64,000 bases of DNA from Rickettsia rhipicephali str. 3-7-female6-CWPP (GCF_000284075.1 NC_017042.1:434001-498000), one strand, 5' to 3'. Positions 9,638 through 19,510 are shown, counted from the stretch's first letter. The notes: generated from the sequence alone by a model not told the origin. Translations and numbers: made by a program.

Positions 9638-10102
9638 ATGTATATGTGGCAGGCTTTACGAAGGTTAATGGCAGCAAATCCTATGGGATTTTTTCTGTGG
9701 TCTATTATCACTAAATGGTATTTAATTATAGCGGTTGCTTCCTTAATTACTGTATATTATACAGTATTGGGCTTAAAAAAAATTGGGTTTATAGATTATT
9801 TTACTGAAACTACAGTCGAGATATTAGATACAACTAAAGCAGTTGCTCAAAATTGTACTACAAAACTCGGTCCTAATTGGAATCATTTAGTTAGTTTTTG
9901 GAATTGCTTAAGTGATCCTGGCGAATATAAGCATGAAAAAGGGACAGGAGCAAAAGTGTTAGAAGATGAAATAAATAAGCTTACGCCAAAACAAACAGAT
10001 AGTGCTGCAGACGCTGAACGTCCTATAATAAATCCTTATGAAGAACTAGCAAATCCAAATAATCTTAATAATACCCCAAGCGGTAGTAATAATAATCGTT
10101 AA
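9638..10102 (+). CDS. Rickettsial small membrane protein of unknown function
   Basis: A 154-residue protein with one clear transmembrane segment at about residues 28-48 and a hydrophilic tail. Between about 75 and 95 it has conserved-looking tryptophans and cysteines (NCTTKLGPNWNH and SFWNCL). The C-terminus is rich in Asn, Pro and Ser and looks disordered. I do not recognise a functional family. It sits 21 bases before petA, so it may be cotranscribed with the bc1 genes. Confidence 0.65.
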   Translation: MYMWQALRRLMAANPMGFFLWSIITKWYLIIAVASLITVYYTVLGLKKIGFIDYFTETTVEILDTTKAVAQNCTTKLGPNWNHLVSFWNCLSDPGEYKHEKGTGAKVLEDEINKLTPKQTDSAADAERPIINPYEELANPNNLNNTPSGSNNNR

Positions 10103-10123
10103 TTTATGTCATTTTAATATTAT

Positions 10124-10657
10124 ATGTCGGATACTGAAGATAATAAAAACAAACAAACAACACGTCGTGATTTTATGGTTCTAACGGCTAGTAGTGTTGC
10201 AGCAGTTGGGGCAGCATGTACTCTTTGGCCTCTCGTTGATTCTTTAAACCCTTCTGCAGACGTGCTAGCTTTATCATCAATTGAGGTTGATTTATCAAAT
10301 ATTGCGGTAGGTCAAACAGTTACGGTTAAATGGCAAGGTAAACCGATTTTTATCACTAACCGTACGCCTGACAAAATAGCTGAAGCAAGAGCCGTTAAAA
10401 TGTCAGAGCTGATTGATCCTGAAGCAGATGCAGCACGTGTGAAAGCAGGGCATGATAATTGGCTGGTGACGATCGGGATCTGCACGCATTTAGGTTGTGT
10501 GCCGCTTGCTAATCAAGGTGAATATGATGGATGGTTCTGTCCGTGCCATGGGTCACAATATGATTCTTCAGGTAGAGTTAGAAGAGGTCCTGCTCCTTTA
10601 AATTTAGCTGTGCCGCCTTACACTTTTATTAGCGACAAAAAAATTAGAATCGGGTAA
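10124..10657 (+). CDS. petA: Ubiquinol-cytochrome c reductase, Rieske iron-sulfur subunit
   Basis: The Rieske subunit of complex III carries the 2Fe-2S cluster that takes one electron from ubiquinol. An N-terminal twin-arginine-like motif TTRRDF (residues 12-17) precedes a single membrane anchor at about 18-38. The two cluster-binding boxes are intact: CTHLGC at 120-125 and CPCHGS at 139-144. The 177-residue length is normal. petB follows after 7 bases. Confidence 0.97.
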   Translation: MSDTEDNKNKQTTRRDFMVLTASSVAAVGAACTLWPLVDSLNPSADVLALSSIEVDLSNIAVGQTVTVKWQGKPIFITNRTPDKIAEARAVKMSELIDPEADAARVKAGHDNWLVTIGICTHLGCVPLANQGEYDGWFCPCHGSQYDSSGRVRRGPAPLNLAVPPYTFISDKKIRIG

Positions 10658-10664
10658 TTTATTT

Positions 10665-11861
10665 ATGAATGAAGATATTACCCCTAAAAAGCCTAATGCT
10701 ATTATAGAATGGATAGATTATCGTCTTCCTATTTTTGCGTTCCTAAAGCATTTTAGTCATTATCAAACTCCGAAAAATCTTAGCTATTTGTGGAATTTAG
10801 GCTCTATTACCGGTATTGCGTTAGTGATTCAGATAATCACCGGCGTCATACTTGCTATGCACTATACTCCGCATGTTGATCATGCTTTCGATAGTGTTGA
10901 GCGAATCATGCGTAACGTGAATTACGGTTGGTTACTGCGTTATACTCATGCGGTAGGTGCATCGATGTTTTTTGCCGCCGTATACTTACACATAGCAAGA
11001 GGTTTGTATTACGGCTCTTATAAGGCACCTAGAGAACTGCTTTGGCATATCGGTATCATCATTTTTCTAACCATGATGGCTACGGCTTTCATGGGTTACG
11101 TGCTTCCTTGGGGGCAGATGAGTTACTGGGGAGCAACGGTTATTACTAATTTATTTTCCGCTATTCCGTTCATAGGGGAGTTCATAGTTACGTGGTTATG
11201 GGGTGGTTTTTCTGTTGATAACCCGACATTAAATAGGTTCTTCTCACTGCATTATTTATTGCCGTTTATTATTGTTGCTTTAGTGATGCTGCATTTAGTG
11301 GCCTTGCATAAGCATGGTTCAAATAACCCAAAAGGGATAGATGTTAAAAGCCCTAAAGATACTATTCCGTTCCATCCTTATTATACCGTAAAGGATTTTG
11401 TCGGTTTCGGAGTTTATTTCATAATATTTGCCTATTTTATTTTTTACGAACCTAATTATTTAGGACATCCCGATAATTACATTCCAGCAAATCCGTTAGT
11501 TACGCCTGCCCACATTGTCCCTGAATGGTATTTTCTGCCGTTTTATGCAATACTTAGAGCCGTGCCGTCTAAGCTTGGTGGGGTGCTATTAATGTTCGGA
11601 AGTATATTTGTGTTATTCTTACTACCTTGGCTTGATACTTCAAAAGTTAGAAGTAGCAATTATAGACCGATATACCGCATTGCTTTTTGGATATTTATGG
11701 CAGATTGTTTATTGCTTGGTTATTTAGGCGGGCAGCCGGTAGAAGAGCCGTATATTACCATTAGCCGTTTTGCTGCTTATTATTACTTTTTTCATTTCTT
11801 AGTAGTTCTGCCGCTGATAGGTAAATATGAAAAACCGCTGCCATTGCCGGAGGAGTTGTAA
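10665..11861 (+). CDS. petB: Ubiquinol-cytochrome c reductase, cytochrome b
   Basis: Cytochrome b of complex III, with two heme groups and the quinol oxidation and reduction sites. Eight or more membrane helices are evident. The heme-ligand helices carry [12 protein letters not shown] and [11 protein letters not shown], and later [13 protein letters not shown]. The quinol-oxidation-site motif [13 protein letters not shown] is at about residue 285. The 398-residue length is usual for the alphaproteobacterial protein. In this window petC is separated from petB by 503 bases of repeats and a gene relic. Confidence 0.97.
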   Translation: MNEDITPKKPNAIIEWIDYRLPIFAFLKHFSHYQTPKNLSYLWNLGSITGIALVIQIITGVILAMHYTPHVDHAFDSVERIMRNVNYGWLLRYTHAVGASMFFAAVYLHIARGLYYGSYKAPRELLWHIGIIIFLTMMATAFMGYVLPWGQMSYWGATVITNLFSAIPFIGEFIVTWLWGGFSVDNPTLNRFFSLHYLLPFIIVALVMLHLVALHKHGSNNPKGIDVKSPKDTIPFHPYYTVKDFVGFGVYFIIFAYFIFYEPNYLGHPDNYIPANPLVTPAHIVPEWYFLPFYAILRAVPSKLGGVLLMFGSIFVLFLLPWLDTSKVRSSNYRPIYRIAFWIFMADCLLLGYLGGQPVEEPYITISRFAAYYYFFHFLVVLPLIGKYEKPLPLPEEL

Positions 11862-11868
11862 GAGTTAA

Positions 11869-11944
11869 GTCATTGCGAAGCAATCTCAGGAGTTTGTTAT
11901 TATTTCATGAGATTGCCGTGCAGCCTATGGCTGCTCGCAATGAC
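11869..11944. repeat. RPE-type repeat after petB
   Basis: GTCATTGCGAAGCAATCTCA at the left and CTCGCAATGACG at the right, a short form of the common element. Confidence 0.8.
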
Positions 11945-11966
11945 GTTTTTTGTATTATACAAATTT

Positions 11967-12239
11967 ATGAAGTAACCAATAGTATATATTATAGTAACTA
12001 ACAAGAAAAATGGTATACTCTATACTGGTGTTACTTCTAATTTAATAAAAAGAATATATCAACACAAAAATGATACAATTAAGGGGTTTAGCAAAAAGTA
12101 TAATTGCAAAATTTTAGTATTTTATGAGATTCATCAAACTATGAATTCAGCAATAAATAGAGCAAAACAAATTAAAGCCGGTTTAATAGAACAAACAAAT
12201 ATAAATTGGGATGATTTGTATAATGAAATTATACTGTAA
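11967..12239 (+). pseudogene. GIY-YIG endonuclease relic
   Basis: The frame reads MK, a stop, then VYIIVTNKKNGILYTGVTSN and LIKRIYQHKN, KGFSKKYNCKILVFYE and NRAKQIKAG, ending INWDDLYNEIIL. These match the small YhbQ/UPF0213-like GIY-YIG proteins. The third codon is a stop (TAA at 11973), no other start is visible, and a few residues expected after KQIKAG seem deleted. It is therefore a relic, inserted between petB and petC. Confidence 0.8.
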
Positions 12240-12245
12240 TAAAAA

Positions 12246-12350
12246 CATCATTGCAAGGAAAGACCAAATCTCAACACGACAATCTTATAAAATAATAATA
12301 AACTCCTGAGATTGCTTCGTCAAAATTTTCAATTTTTCCTTGCAATGACG
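12246..12350. repeat. RPE-type repeat before petC
   Basis: ATCATTGCAAGGAA ... CCTTGCAATGACG with AATCTCA and TGAGATTGCTTCG inside. Confidence 0.8.
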
Positions 12351-12364
12351 ACTCAAAAAAATTT

Positions 12365-13120
12365 ATGAAAACTAAACTATTTATCTCTATCATCATACTA
12401 ATAACTTCGTGCTTAAGTTTAGCCAACGAAGAAGTATTACATCCAAAAAAGATGAAATGGTCGTTTGACGGTGTATTTGGTACAGTTAATCGTGAAGCAG
12501 CACAAAGAGGTTTTCAGGTCTATAAAGAAGTTTGTAGTGTCTGCCACGGTTTAAACAATTTATATTACCGTAATCTTAAAGATATCGGCTTTTCGGATGA
12601 CGAGATAAAAGAGATTGCCAAAGGCTATACGATAAAAGACGGACCTAATGATGACGGTGAGATGTTTGACCGCCCCGCTCTTCCCTCTGATCGTTTTGTA
12701 CCTCCTTACCCTAATGAGCAAGCAGCAAGAGCAGCTAATAACGGTGCCCATCCTCCTGATTTATCGTTGATAATAAAAGCACGTCATGACGGAGCTAATT
12801 ATATATATTCGCTACTTACCGGCTATACCGAACCGCCGGCAGATTTTAAGCTGATGCAGGGAACTCATTATAATCCCTATTTCCCTGGCGAGCAAATAGC
12901 AATGCCGCCGCCGCTTACAGATGGTCAGGTAACCTATATGGACGGTACTAACACAAGTGTAGAGCAGATGTCGCAAGACATTACGGTATTTCTGCAATGG
13001 GCAGCTGAGCCGGAAATGGAACATCGTAAATCTATGGGTCTTAAAGTTATGATGTTTTTAGTGGTATTTACTATCTTTTTCTATATTGCAAAAAACCGCA
13101 TTTGGTCTAATTTAAAGTAA
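12365..13120 (+). CDS. petC: Ubiquinol-cytochrome c reductase, cytochrome c1
   Basis: Cytochrome c1 of complex III, passing electrons from the Rieske centre to cytochrome c. It has a signal peptide (about residues 1-20), the covalent heme site CSVCH in EVCSVCHGL near residue 57, the conserved PPDLS segment and the methionine-ligand region near AMPPPL. One C-terminal membrane anchor spans about residues 225-242. The 251-residue length is normal for an unfused c1. It probably relies on its own promoter or readthrough across the 503-base gap from petB. Confidence 0.96.
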   Translation: MKTKLFISIIILITSCLSLANEEVLHPKKMKWSFDGVFGTVNREAAQRGFQVYKEVCSVCHGLNNLYYRNLKDIGFSDDEIKEIAKGYTIKDGPNDDGEMFDRPALPSDRFVPPYPNEQAARAANNGAHPPDLSLIIKARHDGANYIYSLLTGYTEPPADFKLMQGTHYNPYFPGEQIAMPPPLTDGQVTYMDGTNTSVEQMSQDITVFLQWAAEPEMEHRKSMGLKVMMFLVVFTIFFYIAKNRIWSNLK

Positions 13121-13182
13121 TTGTTGAGTGGATCAGTTTTCCTATTATTGGTGTTGTTGCATGGATCATTAAACATGTTCGA

Positions 13183-13305
13183 TGTCATTTCTACGAAAGC
13201 AGGAATCCAGTAAAAAATGATAAAAAAACACAGCAAACTATATAAAAATTTAGTTTAGTATATAATTAGATTAAAAAACTGGATTCCTGCTTTCGTAGAA
13301 ATGAC
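13183..13305. repeat. RPE-type repeat after petC
   Basis: GTCATTTCTACGAAAGCAGG at the left and CCTGCTTTCGTAGAAATGAC at the right, perfectly complementary arms of about 25 bases including the adjoining AATCCAG / CTGGATT. The centre is AT-rich. It can form one long hairpin. Confidence 0.85.
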
Positions 13306-13409
13306 ATAAATAATCAGTCCATGCTGCCCCTTTTTGCCTCTTTCTTAGTATAATGACTTATCTTTGCTATACTTATCCTAAAATTTATATAGATAGGTAT
13401 TTATGATTA

Positions 13410-13842
13410 CTTATAACAGGATTTATTAGTTCAATAATTCCTGAAATTTTGAAAATATATAAAGATATTAACGACAAAAAACACGAGATAAATATTTTAG
13501 ACCGTAAAATTGCTAATAACAAACTTAATCAGTCTAAAACTTTTACAGAGCTTACCATATCACAAGAAATGGCAGAGCAATATTCTCTTTACTCCACTTA
13601 TAAATCAGGTGTTAGTTGGGTTGATGCTTTAATGGTTCGGTAAGATCCGTGCTTTCCTATAGCTTTTTTGCAATGTATGGAGGAGTTAAAGATGTTCAAT
13701 ATAAATCGTTAAAAAGTTCTGCTCTGCTAGTTGAATATCTAGATATATTATGGAGCATAGAAGATCAAACTATTTTTGCGGAGATTATTAGTTTCTATTT
13801 TGGGCAGTGTACTTTCAGCAAATTATGGAAATGTAAGACTTG
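13410..13842 (+). pseudogene. Relic of a gene-transfer-agent holin-like (3TM) protein
   Basis: Conceptual reading across frames gives TGFISSIIPEILKIYKDIND, then EMAEQYSLYSTYKSGVSWVD, then after a frame break LSYSFFAMYGGVKDVQYK and finally TIFAEIISFYFGQCTFSKLW. This order (amphipathic start, YKSG-WVDA, membrane segment after an RP-like turn, then IISFYFGQRTFSK) matches the three-TM holin family found in alphaproteobacterial gene transfer agents. The frame breaks at about 13641 and the start codon is out of frame. It is a decayed gene. Family assignment is from memory of the motif order. Confidence 0.6.
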
Positions 13843-13902
13843 AATTTAAATAGATAATTTTATATATTTAAATATATAACTAACAAAATTAATGGTGGTT
13901 TT

Positions 13903-14406
13903 ATGTTAAAGAGCGTAAGATTATATATTCCGTCTATAGCAGCTATGATTTTATCTAGTAATATTGCAATAGCTAATAAGAATTATGATTCCGGTAATGC
14001 AACGCCACTGCGTCAGGTAGCAGATTTAATAGATAATCAAATTACAAATATTGATAATTTATTTAAAAATAGATTGCCGCTTTATGAATCTAATAGCATA
14101 AAAAGCAATTTTATTACTAAAGATAAGCAGTATATTATTGTTATGGAAGTACCTGGCTTTGATAAAAGTCAAATTAAGGTTAAAGTAAACGGTAATAAAT
14201 TATTTATTACAGGGAATATAGAAGAAAAAAATAAAGCTGATGATTCAGATAATTATATGAATAAAAATTTTAATTATGTAATATCATTATATGAAGATGT
14301 AGATCAGGCAAATATCTCTTCAAACCTTAAGAATGGAATACTTACTATCATTCTACCTCGTATTGAGATTAAAGAACAAGAAGCAAGAGAGATAGTAATT
14401 GATTAA
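13903..14406 (+). CDS. Hsp20/alpha-crystallin family small heat shock protein
   Basis: A 167-residue small heat shock protein. The alpha-crystallin core runs from about residue 67 to 160: EVPGFDKSQIKVKVNGNKLF in the front half and NLKNGILTIILPR in the back, followed by an IxI-like tail. Unusually, residues 1-24 look like a signal peptide (LYIPSIAAMILSSNIAIA), which suggests export or membrane attachment; most Hsp20 proteins are cytosolic. An exact 77-bp copy of its 3' part (14308-14384) is found inverted at 14724-14800. Confidence 0.88.
   Translation: MLKSVRLYIPSIAAMILSSNIAIANKNYDSGNATPLRQVADLIDNQITNIDNLFKNRLPLYESNSIKSNFITKDKQYIIVMEVPGFDKSQIKVKVNGNKLFITGNIEEKNKADDSDNYMNKNFNYVISLYEDVDQANISSNLKNGILTIILPRIEIKEQEAREIVID
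14308..14384 (+). repeat. Source copy of a 77-bp inverted duplication
   Basis: This segment of the hsp20-like gene, from GCAAATATCTCT to AACAAGAAGC, is repeated base for base in inverted orientation at 14724-14800. It codes for the end of the crystallin core. Confidence 0.95.
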
Positions 14407-14453
14407 TCAAGCATTGCTAAATATTAGCATTTAATTTTTCTGAAATAAAACCA

Positions 14454-15192
14454 CTATTTCTCTATATAGTTAGGTAATTTTATTAGCTCCTGCTTTAGTT
14501 CATTATCTACTCCCATGGTTTCAAATTTTCGATCGACTAACAATATCGATTAACACGAACATGAGTAACAATAGCAATTTCGGCGTTACTTAAGTCAATA
14601 TTACCGTTCTCATACTCTTTATATAAAGTTTTAAATTGTCCGCCGGTATTGGTTTGGTTTTCCGGCAGCGTAAAAATATAAAAATTTTCTTTTGGATAAT
14701 CGGTAATAATATTTTTATCAAGCGCTTCTTGTTCTTTAATCTCAATACGAGGTAGAATGATAGTAAGTATTCCATTCTTAAGGTTTGAAGAGATATTTGC
14801 TTATCAAGTTTTTTAGCGGCTACTTCTCTTGCAATCTCTATGCCAAGCCTCATCCTATTATATCCGTCCTCTTTATCTGCAGCCCTTATATTTTGAGTAT
14901 CGGAATTGATAGGTATTTTGGTATAAGAATGTCTTGCGGATAAAACCCATACATATTTTATATTCTTATCTATCTCAGGATTTTCGGTTACATAAATATT
15001 TTGTATTTCTGAGATAAAATTCTTGCGGATTTGTTCATTAGCAGGATCAAACTCTAGATTATTTAGATCGCTTATTACCTGCTCAAAATGTTTATCTTGA
15101 GTAAATTTTTGATAACTCTGAAATCCTAGAACCGAAGCTATAGCTATAATAAATATAGAAATAGCAGTAGTAAAGTTTTTATAGTTTTTCAT
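14454..15192 (-). pseudogene. Broken DUF218/YdcF-like gene interrupted by an hsp20 fragment
   Basis: The gene starts MKNYKNFTTAIS with a membrane anchor, and continues YVWVLSARHSYTKIPINSD. If the 86 bases 14715-14800 (the copied hsp20 fragment, one extra base and one copy of an 8-base repeat) are removed, the frame runs from REVAAKKLDK straight into NIITDYPKENFYIFTLPE and TNTGGQFKTLYKEYENG. A second frame break near 14545 is followed by VDRKFETMGVDNELKQEL and a stop at 14454. The reading resembles the DUF218 (YdcF/ElyC/SanA) family, which is a tentative call. A longer upstream start at 15249 is possible. Confidence 0.65.
14715..14808. repeat. Inserted 77-bp hsp20 copy flanked by 8-bp direct repeats
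   Basis: TTATCAAG occurs at 14715-14722 and again at 14801-14808. Between them are one extra C and the inverted 77-bp copy (14724-14800) of hsp20 positions 14308-14384, with no mismatch. The layout is that of an insertion with target-site duplication. Confidence 0.9.
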
Positions 15193-15277
15193 GTTGCGAT
15201 AAAAATAATAAGGTTGAAATATGAAAAGGTCATGCCAAAGCTTGACCATGATATCAAGAAAAATAACTTTTAGTAAT

Positions 15278-16307
15278 TTATGCGCTTTTTAGCTTTGCTA
15301 GATCTTGAGGGGTAGGCAGGAATTTTTTAACCTTTTTAGGTAATGTTGCTGTAAGCTTAAATTGTGGTACTCCTATTGGTTTTTGGATGTCTTCTATAGC
15401 GTATTCTACAGTAATACCTTATTTTTCTTCGCACAAAATTAACCCAATTGTAGGATTATCCAAATTATCTTTAATTGTGCGATCCATTAAATTAAGATAA
15501 AAATTTAGTTTACCGGCATATTCCGGCTTAAACTTGCCGGTTTTTAATTCAATAACAACATAGCATTTGAGTTTTATGTGATAAAAAAAACTAAATCCAA
15601 ATAATAATCTTCTCCCTCAAGTTCTATATGATACTGATTGCCAACAAATGCAAAACCTTGTCCTAACTCTAATAAAAAGTTTTTAATATTATCTATCAAT
15701 TTATTTTCTAAATCTCGTTCTATTATTTTACCTTGAATATCTAAAAATTCTAAGTTATACGGGTCTTTTATAATCGACCTTGCTAAATCAGAGTGTAGCT
15801 CAGGTAAAGTATTGGAAAAGTTATTTATACCTTCCGCTGACCTTTCATGTAAATTACTTTTAATTTGCAAAGATAATACATTTCTTGACCAACCATTTTC
15901 GATGGTTTGTTGTGTATACCAAATTCTTTGATTTATATTTTTTAGTTTTGAAAAAATAATATAAAAAATATATTATGACTCCATGGGATTTCTCCAACCG
16001 TCTGTTGGAGAATTTGGTCATTATTATATTCTGCAAAAAACTGACGCATATAAGAAAGGTTTTGATATGATAATCCTTTCATTTCAGGAAATTCTTTACG
16101 CAAATCATCAGAACTATTTTGAATAACTTTTGATCCCCATTGTTCTTTATTCTGACGTTCTAAAATTAATTGTCCTATATTCTTCCAATAAAGAACTATC
16201 AGTTCTTTATTCACTGCTAAATGGGCTCTAATACGAGCTTTGCTAATTTCTTGTTTTAAATTTTTAATTAAATCAGTATATGATTCATTACTTAAAGTAT
16301 TGCTCAT
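15278..16307 (-). pseudogene. Broken YhcG/DUF1016-type PD-(D/E)XK nuclease
   Basis: The N-terminal piece (15942-16307) begins MSNTLSNESYTDLIKNLKQE and contains LAVNKELIVLYWKNIGQLI and FPEMKGLSYQNLSYMRQF, typical of the DUF1016 N-terminal domain. After a frame break, RSIIKDPYNLEFLDI and FLLELGQGFAFVGNQYHI, then GEDYYLDLVFF give the front of the nuclease core. After a second break, CYVVIELKTGKFKPEYAGKL supplies the catalytic ExK and the rest, ending near LPTPQDLAKLKSA. All the parts are present but out of frame, so the loss looks recent. Confidence 0.8.
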
Positions 16308-16316
16308 TGATTTTCA

Positions 16317-17424
16317 CTACTTCTTACCACCCGCATTCATAGCAAGGTTTGCGGAAACAAATTCTTTAAGGTCACCGTCAAGCACTCCTTTAGTATCGGA
16401 AGTTTCATAATCGGTACGTAAATCTTTTACCATTTGATAAGGTTGCAAAACATATGATCTAATTTGATGTCCCCAGCTATTATCGGTTTTAGCGGCATTC
16501 TGCTCGTTAACGCTATCGGTACGTTTTTGCATTTCAAGCTCATAGAGTTTGGCTTGAAGCATTTTCATAGCTTGAGCTTTATTTTTATGCTGCGATCTAT
16601 CGCTTTGGCATTGTGTTACCGTACCGGTCGGTATATGAGTGATACGTACAGCTGAATCGGTAGTATTAACGTGTTGCCCGCCGGCTCCCGATGCTCTAAA
16701 AGTATCGATTCTTAAATCTTTATCCTCAATAGTAATTGCTATATTATCATCAATTTCGGGATATACCCAGCTACTTGCAAAGCTAGTCATTCTTTTACCG
16801 GCTGCATTAAACGGAGAAATACGCACTAATCTGTGAACGCCAGCTTCGGTCTTAAACCAGCCGTAAGCACGCTTTCCTATTATCCTAATCGTGCATGATT
16901 TAATGCCTGCCTCTTCGCCGTTAATCATATTGATTATTTCGGTTTTAAAGCCGAGTCTTTCGGCAAAACGCAGATACATACGCATCATAATAGACGCCCA
17001 GTCATGGCTTTCAGTTCCCCCGGCTCCAGCATTAATCTCTAAAAAGCAATTATTACCGTCTGCTTCACCTGAAAACAAACATTCCGTTTCAAATTTGGCA
17101 GCAATGATGCTTAAATTTTTTAAGTCCTGTTCAATTTGTGAAAGTGTTTCTAAATCGTTTTCGGCTTCAGCCATTTCTTCAAGTTCTAAAGCATCTTTTA
17201 AATTGGATTTGAGTTTATTAAAAGCGTTTAGTTTTTCTTCTAGATTACTTTTTTCTCGCAGTAATTTTTGAGCATTAGCCTGATCATTCCATAAACTAGG
17301 ATCGGCTGTTAACTCTTCTAACGTGTTCAGTCTTGCAGTTGATGCTTCAACGTCAAAGTGACCTCCAAAGTAGTTCTAAAGACTGCTCAATTTTTTTTAC
17401 ATAATTTTCTATTTCAGCTCGCAT
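16317..17424 (-). CDS. prfB: Peptide chain release factor 2 (programmed +1 frameshift)
   Basis: RF2 reads UGA and UAA stop codons. The start at 17424 ([14 protein letters not shown]) leads to an in-frame TGA at codon 24; ribosomes shift +1 at CTT TGA C and continue as [18 protein letters not shown]. The whole product would be 368 residues. The GGQ peptidyl-hydrolysis motif lies in [16 protein letters not shown], and the anticodon-like recognition region is earlier in the protein. The reading frame after the shift is open to 16317, so the gene is intact despite the apparent break. Confidence 0.94.
17350..17367 (-). promoter_or_regulatory. prfB programmed frameshift site
   Basis: On the minus strand the sequence reads GGAGG TCA CTT TGA C. 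A Shine-Dalgarno-like GGAGG three bases before the CTT slip codon, followed by UGA and C, is the same arrangement used for RF2 autoregulation in E. coli: low RF2 favours the shift. Confidence 0.92.
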
Positions 17425-17476
17425 TATTTTTTCCTGTTATAAATTTCGATTTTGTTATATATTATCGTGGTTTATT

Positions 17477-17506
17477 GTCATCCTGCAACTTGATCGTGGG
17501 ATAACA
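17477..17506. repeat. Short degenerate RPE hairpin between prfB and lepA
   Basis: GTCATCCTGCAACTTGATCG with GTGGGATAAC is a decayed copy of the CCCGCGACTTGATCGCGGGA hairpin, placed in the divergent promoter region of prfB and lepA. Confidence 0.6.
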
Positions 17507-17541
17507 GACAATAAACAAATGCAAATTATATCACAATAATT

Positions 17542-19344
17542 ATGAATAATCAAAAATATATAAGGAACTTCTCAATAATCGCCCATATTGATCACGGTAA
17601 ATCTACGTTAGCCGATAGGTTAATTGAACATTGCGGCGGCTTGCAGGCTAGGGAAATGAGCCAGCAAGTGCTAGATTCGATGGATATTGAAAAAGAGAGA
17701 GGTATAACTATTAAGGCACAAACCGTGCGGCTTGTATATAAAGCTAAAGACGGTAACACCTACTATTTGAATCTAATGGACACTCCCGGGCATGTCGATT
17801 TTGCTTATGAAGTTAGTAGGTCACTTGCTGCTTGTGAAGGTTCGTTATTGGTGGTTGATAGTACGCAAGGAGTAGAAGCACAAACGCTTGCCAATGTTTA
17901 CCAAGCAATCGAGAATGATCATGAGATTGTACTGGTGCTTAACAAGCTTGACCTACCGGCGTCAGAACCTGAACAGGTTAAGCAGCAAATAGAGGATATA
18001 ATCGGAATCGATGCAAGTGAGGCTGTGCTAATCTCTGCTAAAAGCGGTATAGGGATTGATTTAGTTTTAGAGGCTATAGTAAATAAATTACCTCCGCCAA
18101 AAGAAAGTAGTTCTGATATTTTGAAAGCTTTGCTTGTTGATAGTTGGTATGATCCATATCTTGGCGTGGTTATTTTAGTACGTGTTATTGATGGCTACTT
18201 ACGTAAGAATATGCGTATTAAAATGATGGCTACTAACTCGGTTTATACCGTTGAGAATGTTGGCTATTTTACTCCGAAAAAACATATTTCTGATGTTCTG
18301 CATGCAGGCGAAATCGGCTTCTTTACTGCGGCTATAAAGCAAGTAGCGGATTGTAAAGTTGGGGATACTATCACTGATGAAAAAAAGCCTTGTGAGCAAG
18401 TTCTACCGGGTTTTAAACCAAACTTACCCGTAGTGTTTTGTGGTCTTTATCCAACGGATAGCTCGGAATTTGAGCATCTAAAGGATTCACTAGCTAAATT
18501 ACGTCTTAATGATGCTAGTTTTGAGTATGAAATGGAAAGCTCTTCGGCACTCGGAGTAGGTTTTAGATGCGGCTTTTTAGGGCTGTTACATTTAGAGATA
18601 ATCCAAGAACGTTTAAGTAGGGAATTCGATTTAGATTTAATCACTACCGCTCCAAGCGTGGTGTATAAAATTCATATGCGGGACGGTGAGAGCTTAGAGA
18701 TACATAACCCGGCAGATTTGCCTGATTTACAAAAAATCGAATCAATGGAAGAGCCTTGGATTAAGGCAACTATAATGGTACCTGATGAGTTTTTAGGTGC
18801 GGTACTATCGCTTTGTACGGAAAAGAGAGGGGGGCAGCTCGATCATAGCTATATAGCAAATAGGGCTAAAATAATTTATAAATTACCGCTAAATGAGATA
18901 GTTTACGATTTCTACGATCGTTTAAAAAGCTGTTCTAAAGGTTATGCAAGTTTTGAATGGCAAATGGATGTTTATGAACCTTCCGAACTTGTTAAGCTTG
19001 GGATTTTGGTTAACGCAGAGGCGGTTGATGCACTATCCACAATCGTACACCGCTCACGTGCCGAGCAAAGGGGGAGGGCATTATGCGTAAGGTTAAAGGA
19101 TTTAATACCGAGACAGCAGATTGATATAGCAATTCAAGCAACCATAGGTAGCCGTATTATCGCTCGTGAGACTATTAAAGCCCTACGTAAAGATGTTTTA
19201 TCTAAATGTTACGGCGGTGATATAAGTCGTAAACGTAAATTACTTGAGAAACAAAAAGCAGGTAAAAAGAGAATGAGACAGTACGGTAATATCGAAATTC
19301 CGCAATCTGCGTTTATTGCAGCTTTAAAAATAGGTGATGAATAA
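17542..19344 (+). CDS. lepA: Elongation factor 4 (LepA)
   Basis: LepA/EF4 is a ribosome-dependent GTPase proposed to back-translocate stalled ribosomes. The 600-residue length is standard. G1 AHIDHGKST is at residues 14-22, DTPGHVDF follows at about 78, and NKLDLP gives G4 near 131. The protein lacks EF-G domain IV and ends in the LepA C-terminal domain with [14 protein letters not shown]. It is divergent from prfB. Confidence 0.97.
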   Translation: MNNQKYIRNFSIIAHIDHGKSTLADRLIEHCGGLQAREMSQQVLDSMDIEKERGITIKAQTVRLVYKAKDGNTYYLNLMDTPGHVDFAYEVSRSLAACEGSLLVVDSTQGVEAQTLANVYQAIENDHEIVLVLNKLDLPASEPEQVKQQIEDIIGIDASEAVLISAKSGIGIDLVLEAIVNKLPPPKESSSDILKALLVDSWYDPYLGVVILVRVIDGYLRKNMRIKMMATNSVYTVENVGYFTPKKHISDVLHAGEIGFFTAAIKQVADCKVGDTITDEKKPCEQVLPGFKPNLPVVFCGLYPTDSSEFEHLKDSLAKLRLNDASFEYEMESSSALGVGFRCGFLGLLHLEIIQERLSREFDLDLITTAPSVVYKIHMRDGESLEIHNPADLPDLQKIESMEEPWIKATIMVPDEFLGAVLSLCTEKRGGQLDHSYIANRAKIIYKLPLNEIVYDFYDRLKSCSKGYASFEWQMDVYEPSELVKLGILVNAEAVDALSTIVHRSRAEQRGRALCVRLKDLIPRQQIDIAIQATIGSRIIARETIKALRKDVLSKCYGGDISRKRKLLEKQKAGKKRMRQYGNIEIPQSAFIAALKIGDE

Positions 19345-19435
19345 AACTTTTTTATTTTATATAAAGAAAACGCTAGACGTTATAATAAAGATTTGTTATA
19401 AGGAAGTATCTGAATCTTCCAGATGCTTCTAATGT

Positions 19436-19510
19436 TCCTCGGTAGCTCAGTGGTAGAGCAAACGGCTGTTAACCGTTTAGTCGCTGGTTCGAGTCCGGCC
19501 CGGGGAGCCA
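19436..19510 (+). tRNA. tRNA-Asn (GTT)
   Basis: A complete cloverleaf can be drawn. The acceptor stem TCCTCGG pairs with CCGGGGA (one G-T pair), followed by the discriminator G and an encoded CCA. The D arm is GCTCAGTGGTAGAGC, the anticodon arm is AACGG CTGTTAA CCGTT with anticodon GTT, and the T arm is GCTGG TTCGAGT CCGGC. The antisense strand carries the last codons of a recombinase relic. Confidence 0.97.

Noticed and set aside
16317-17424. prfB as a frameshifted pseudogene
   Set aside because: The break has the exact programmed +1 frameshift signal, and all motifs after it are intact.
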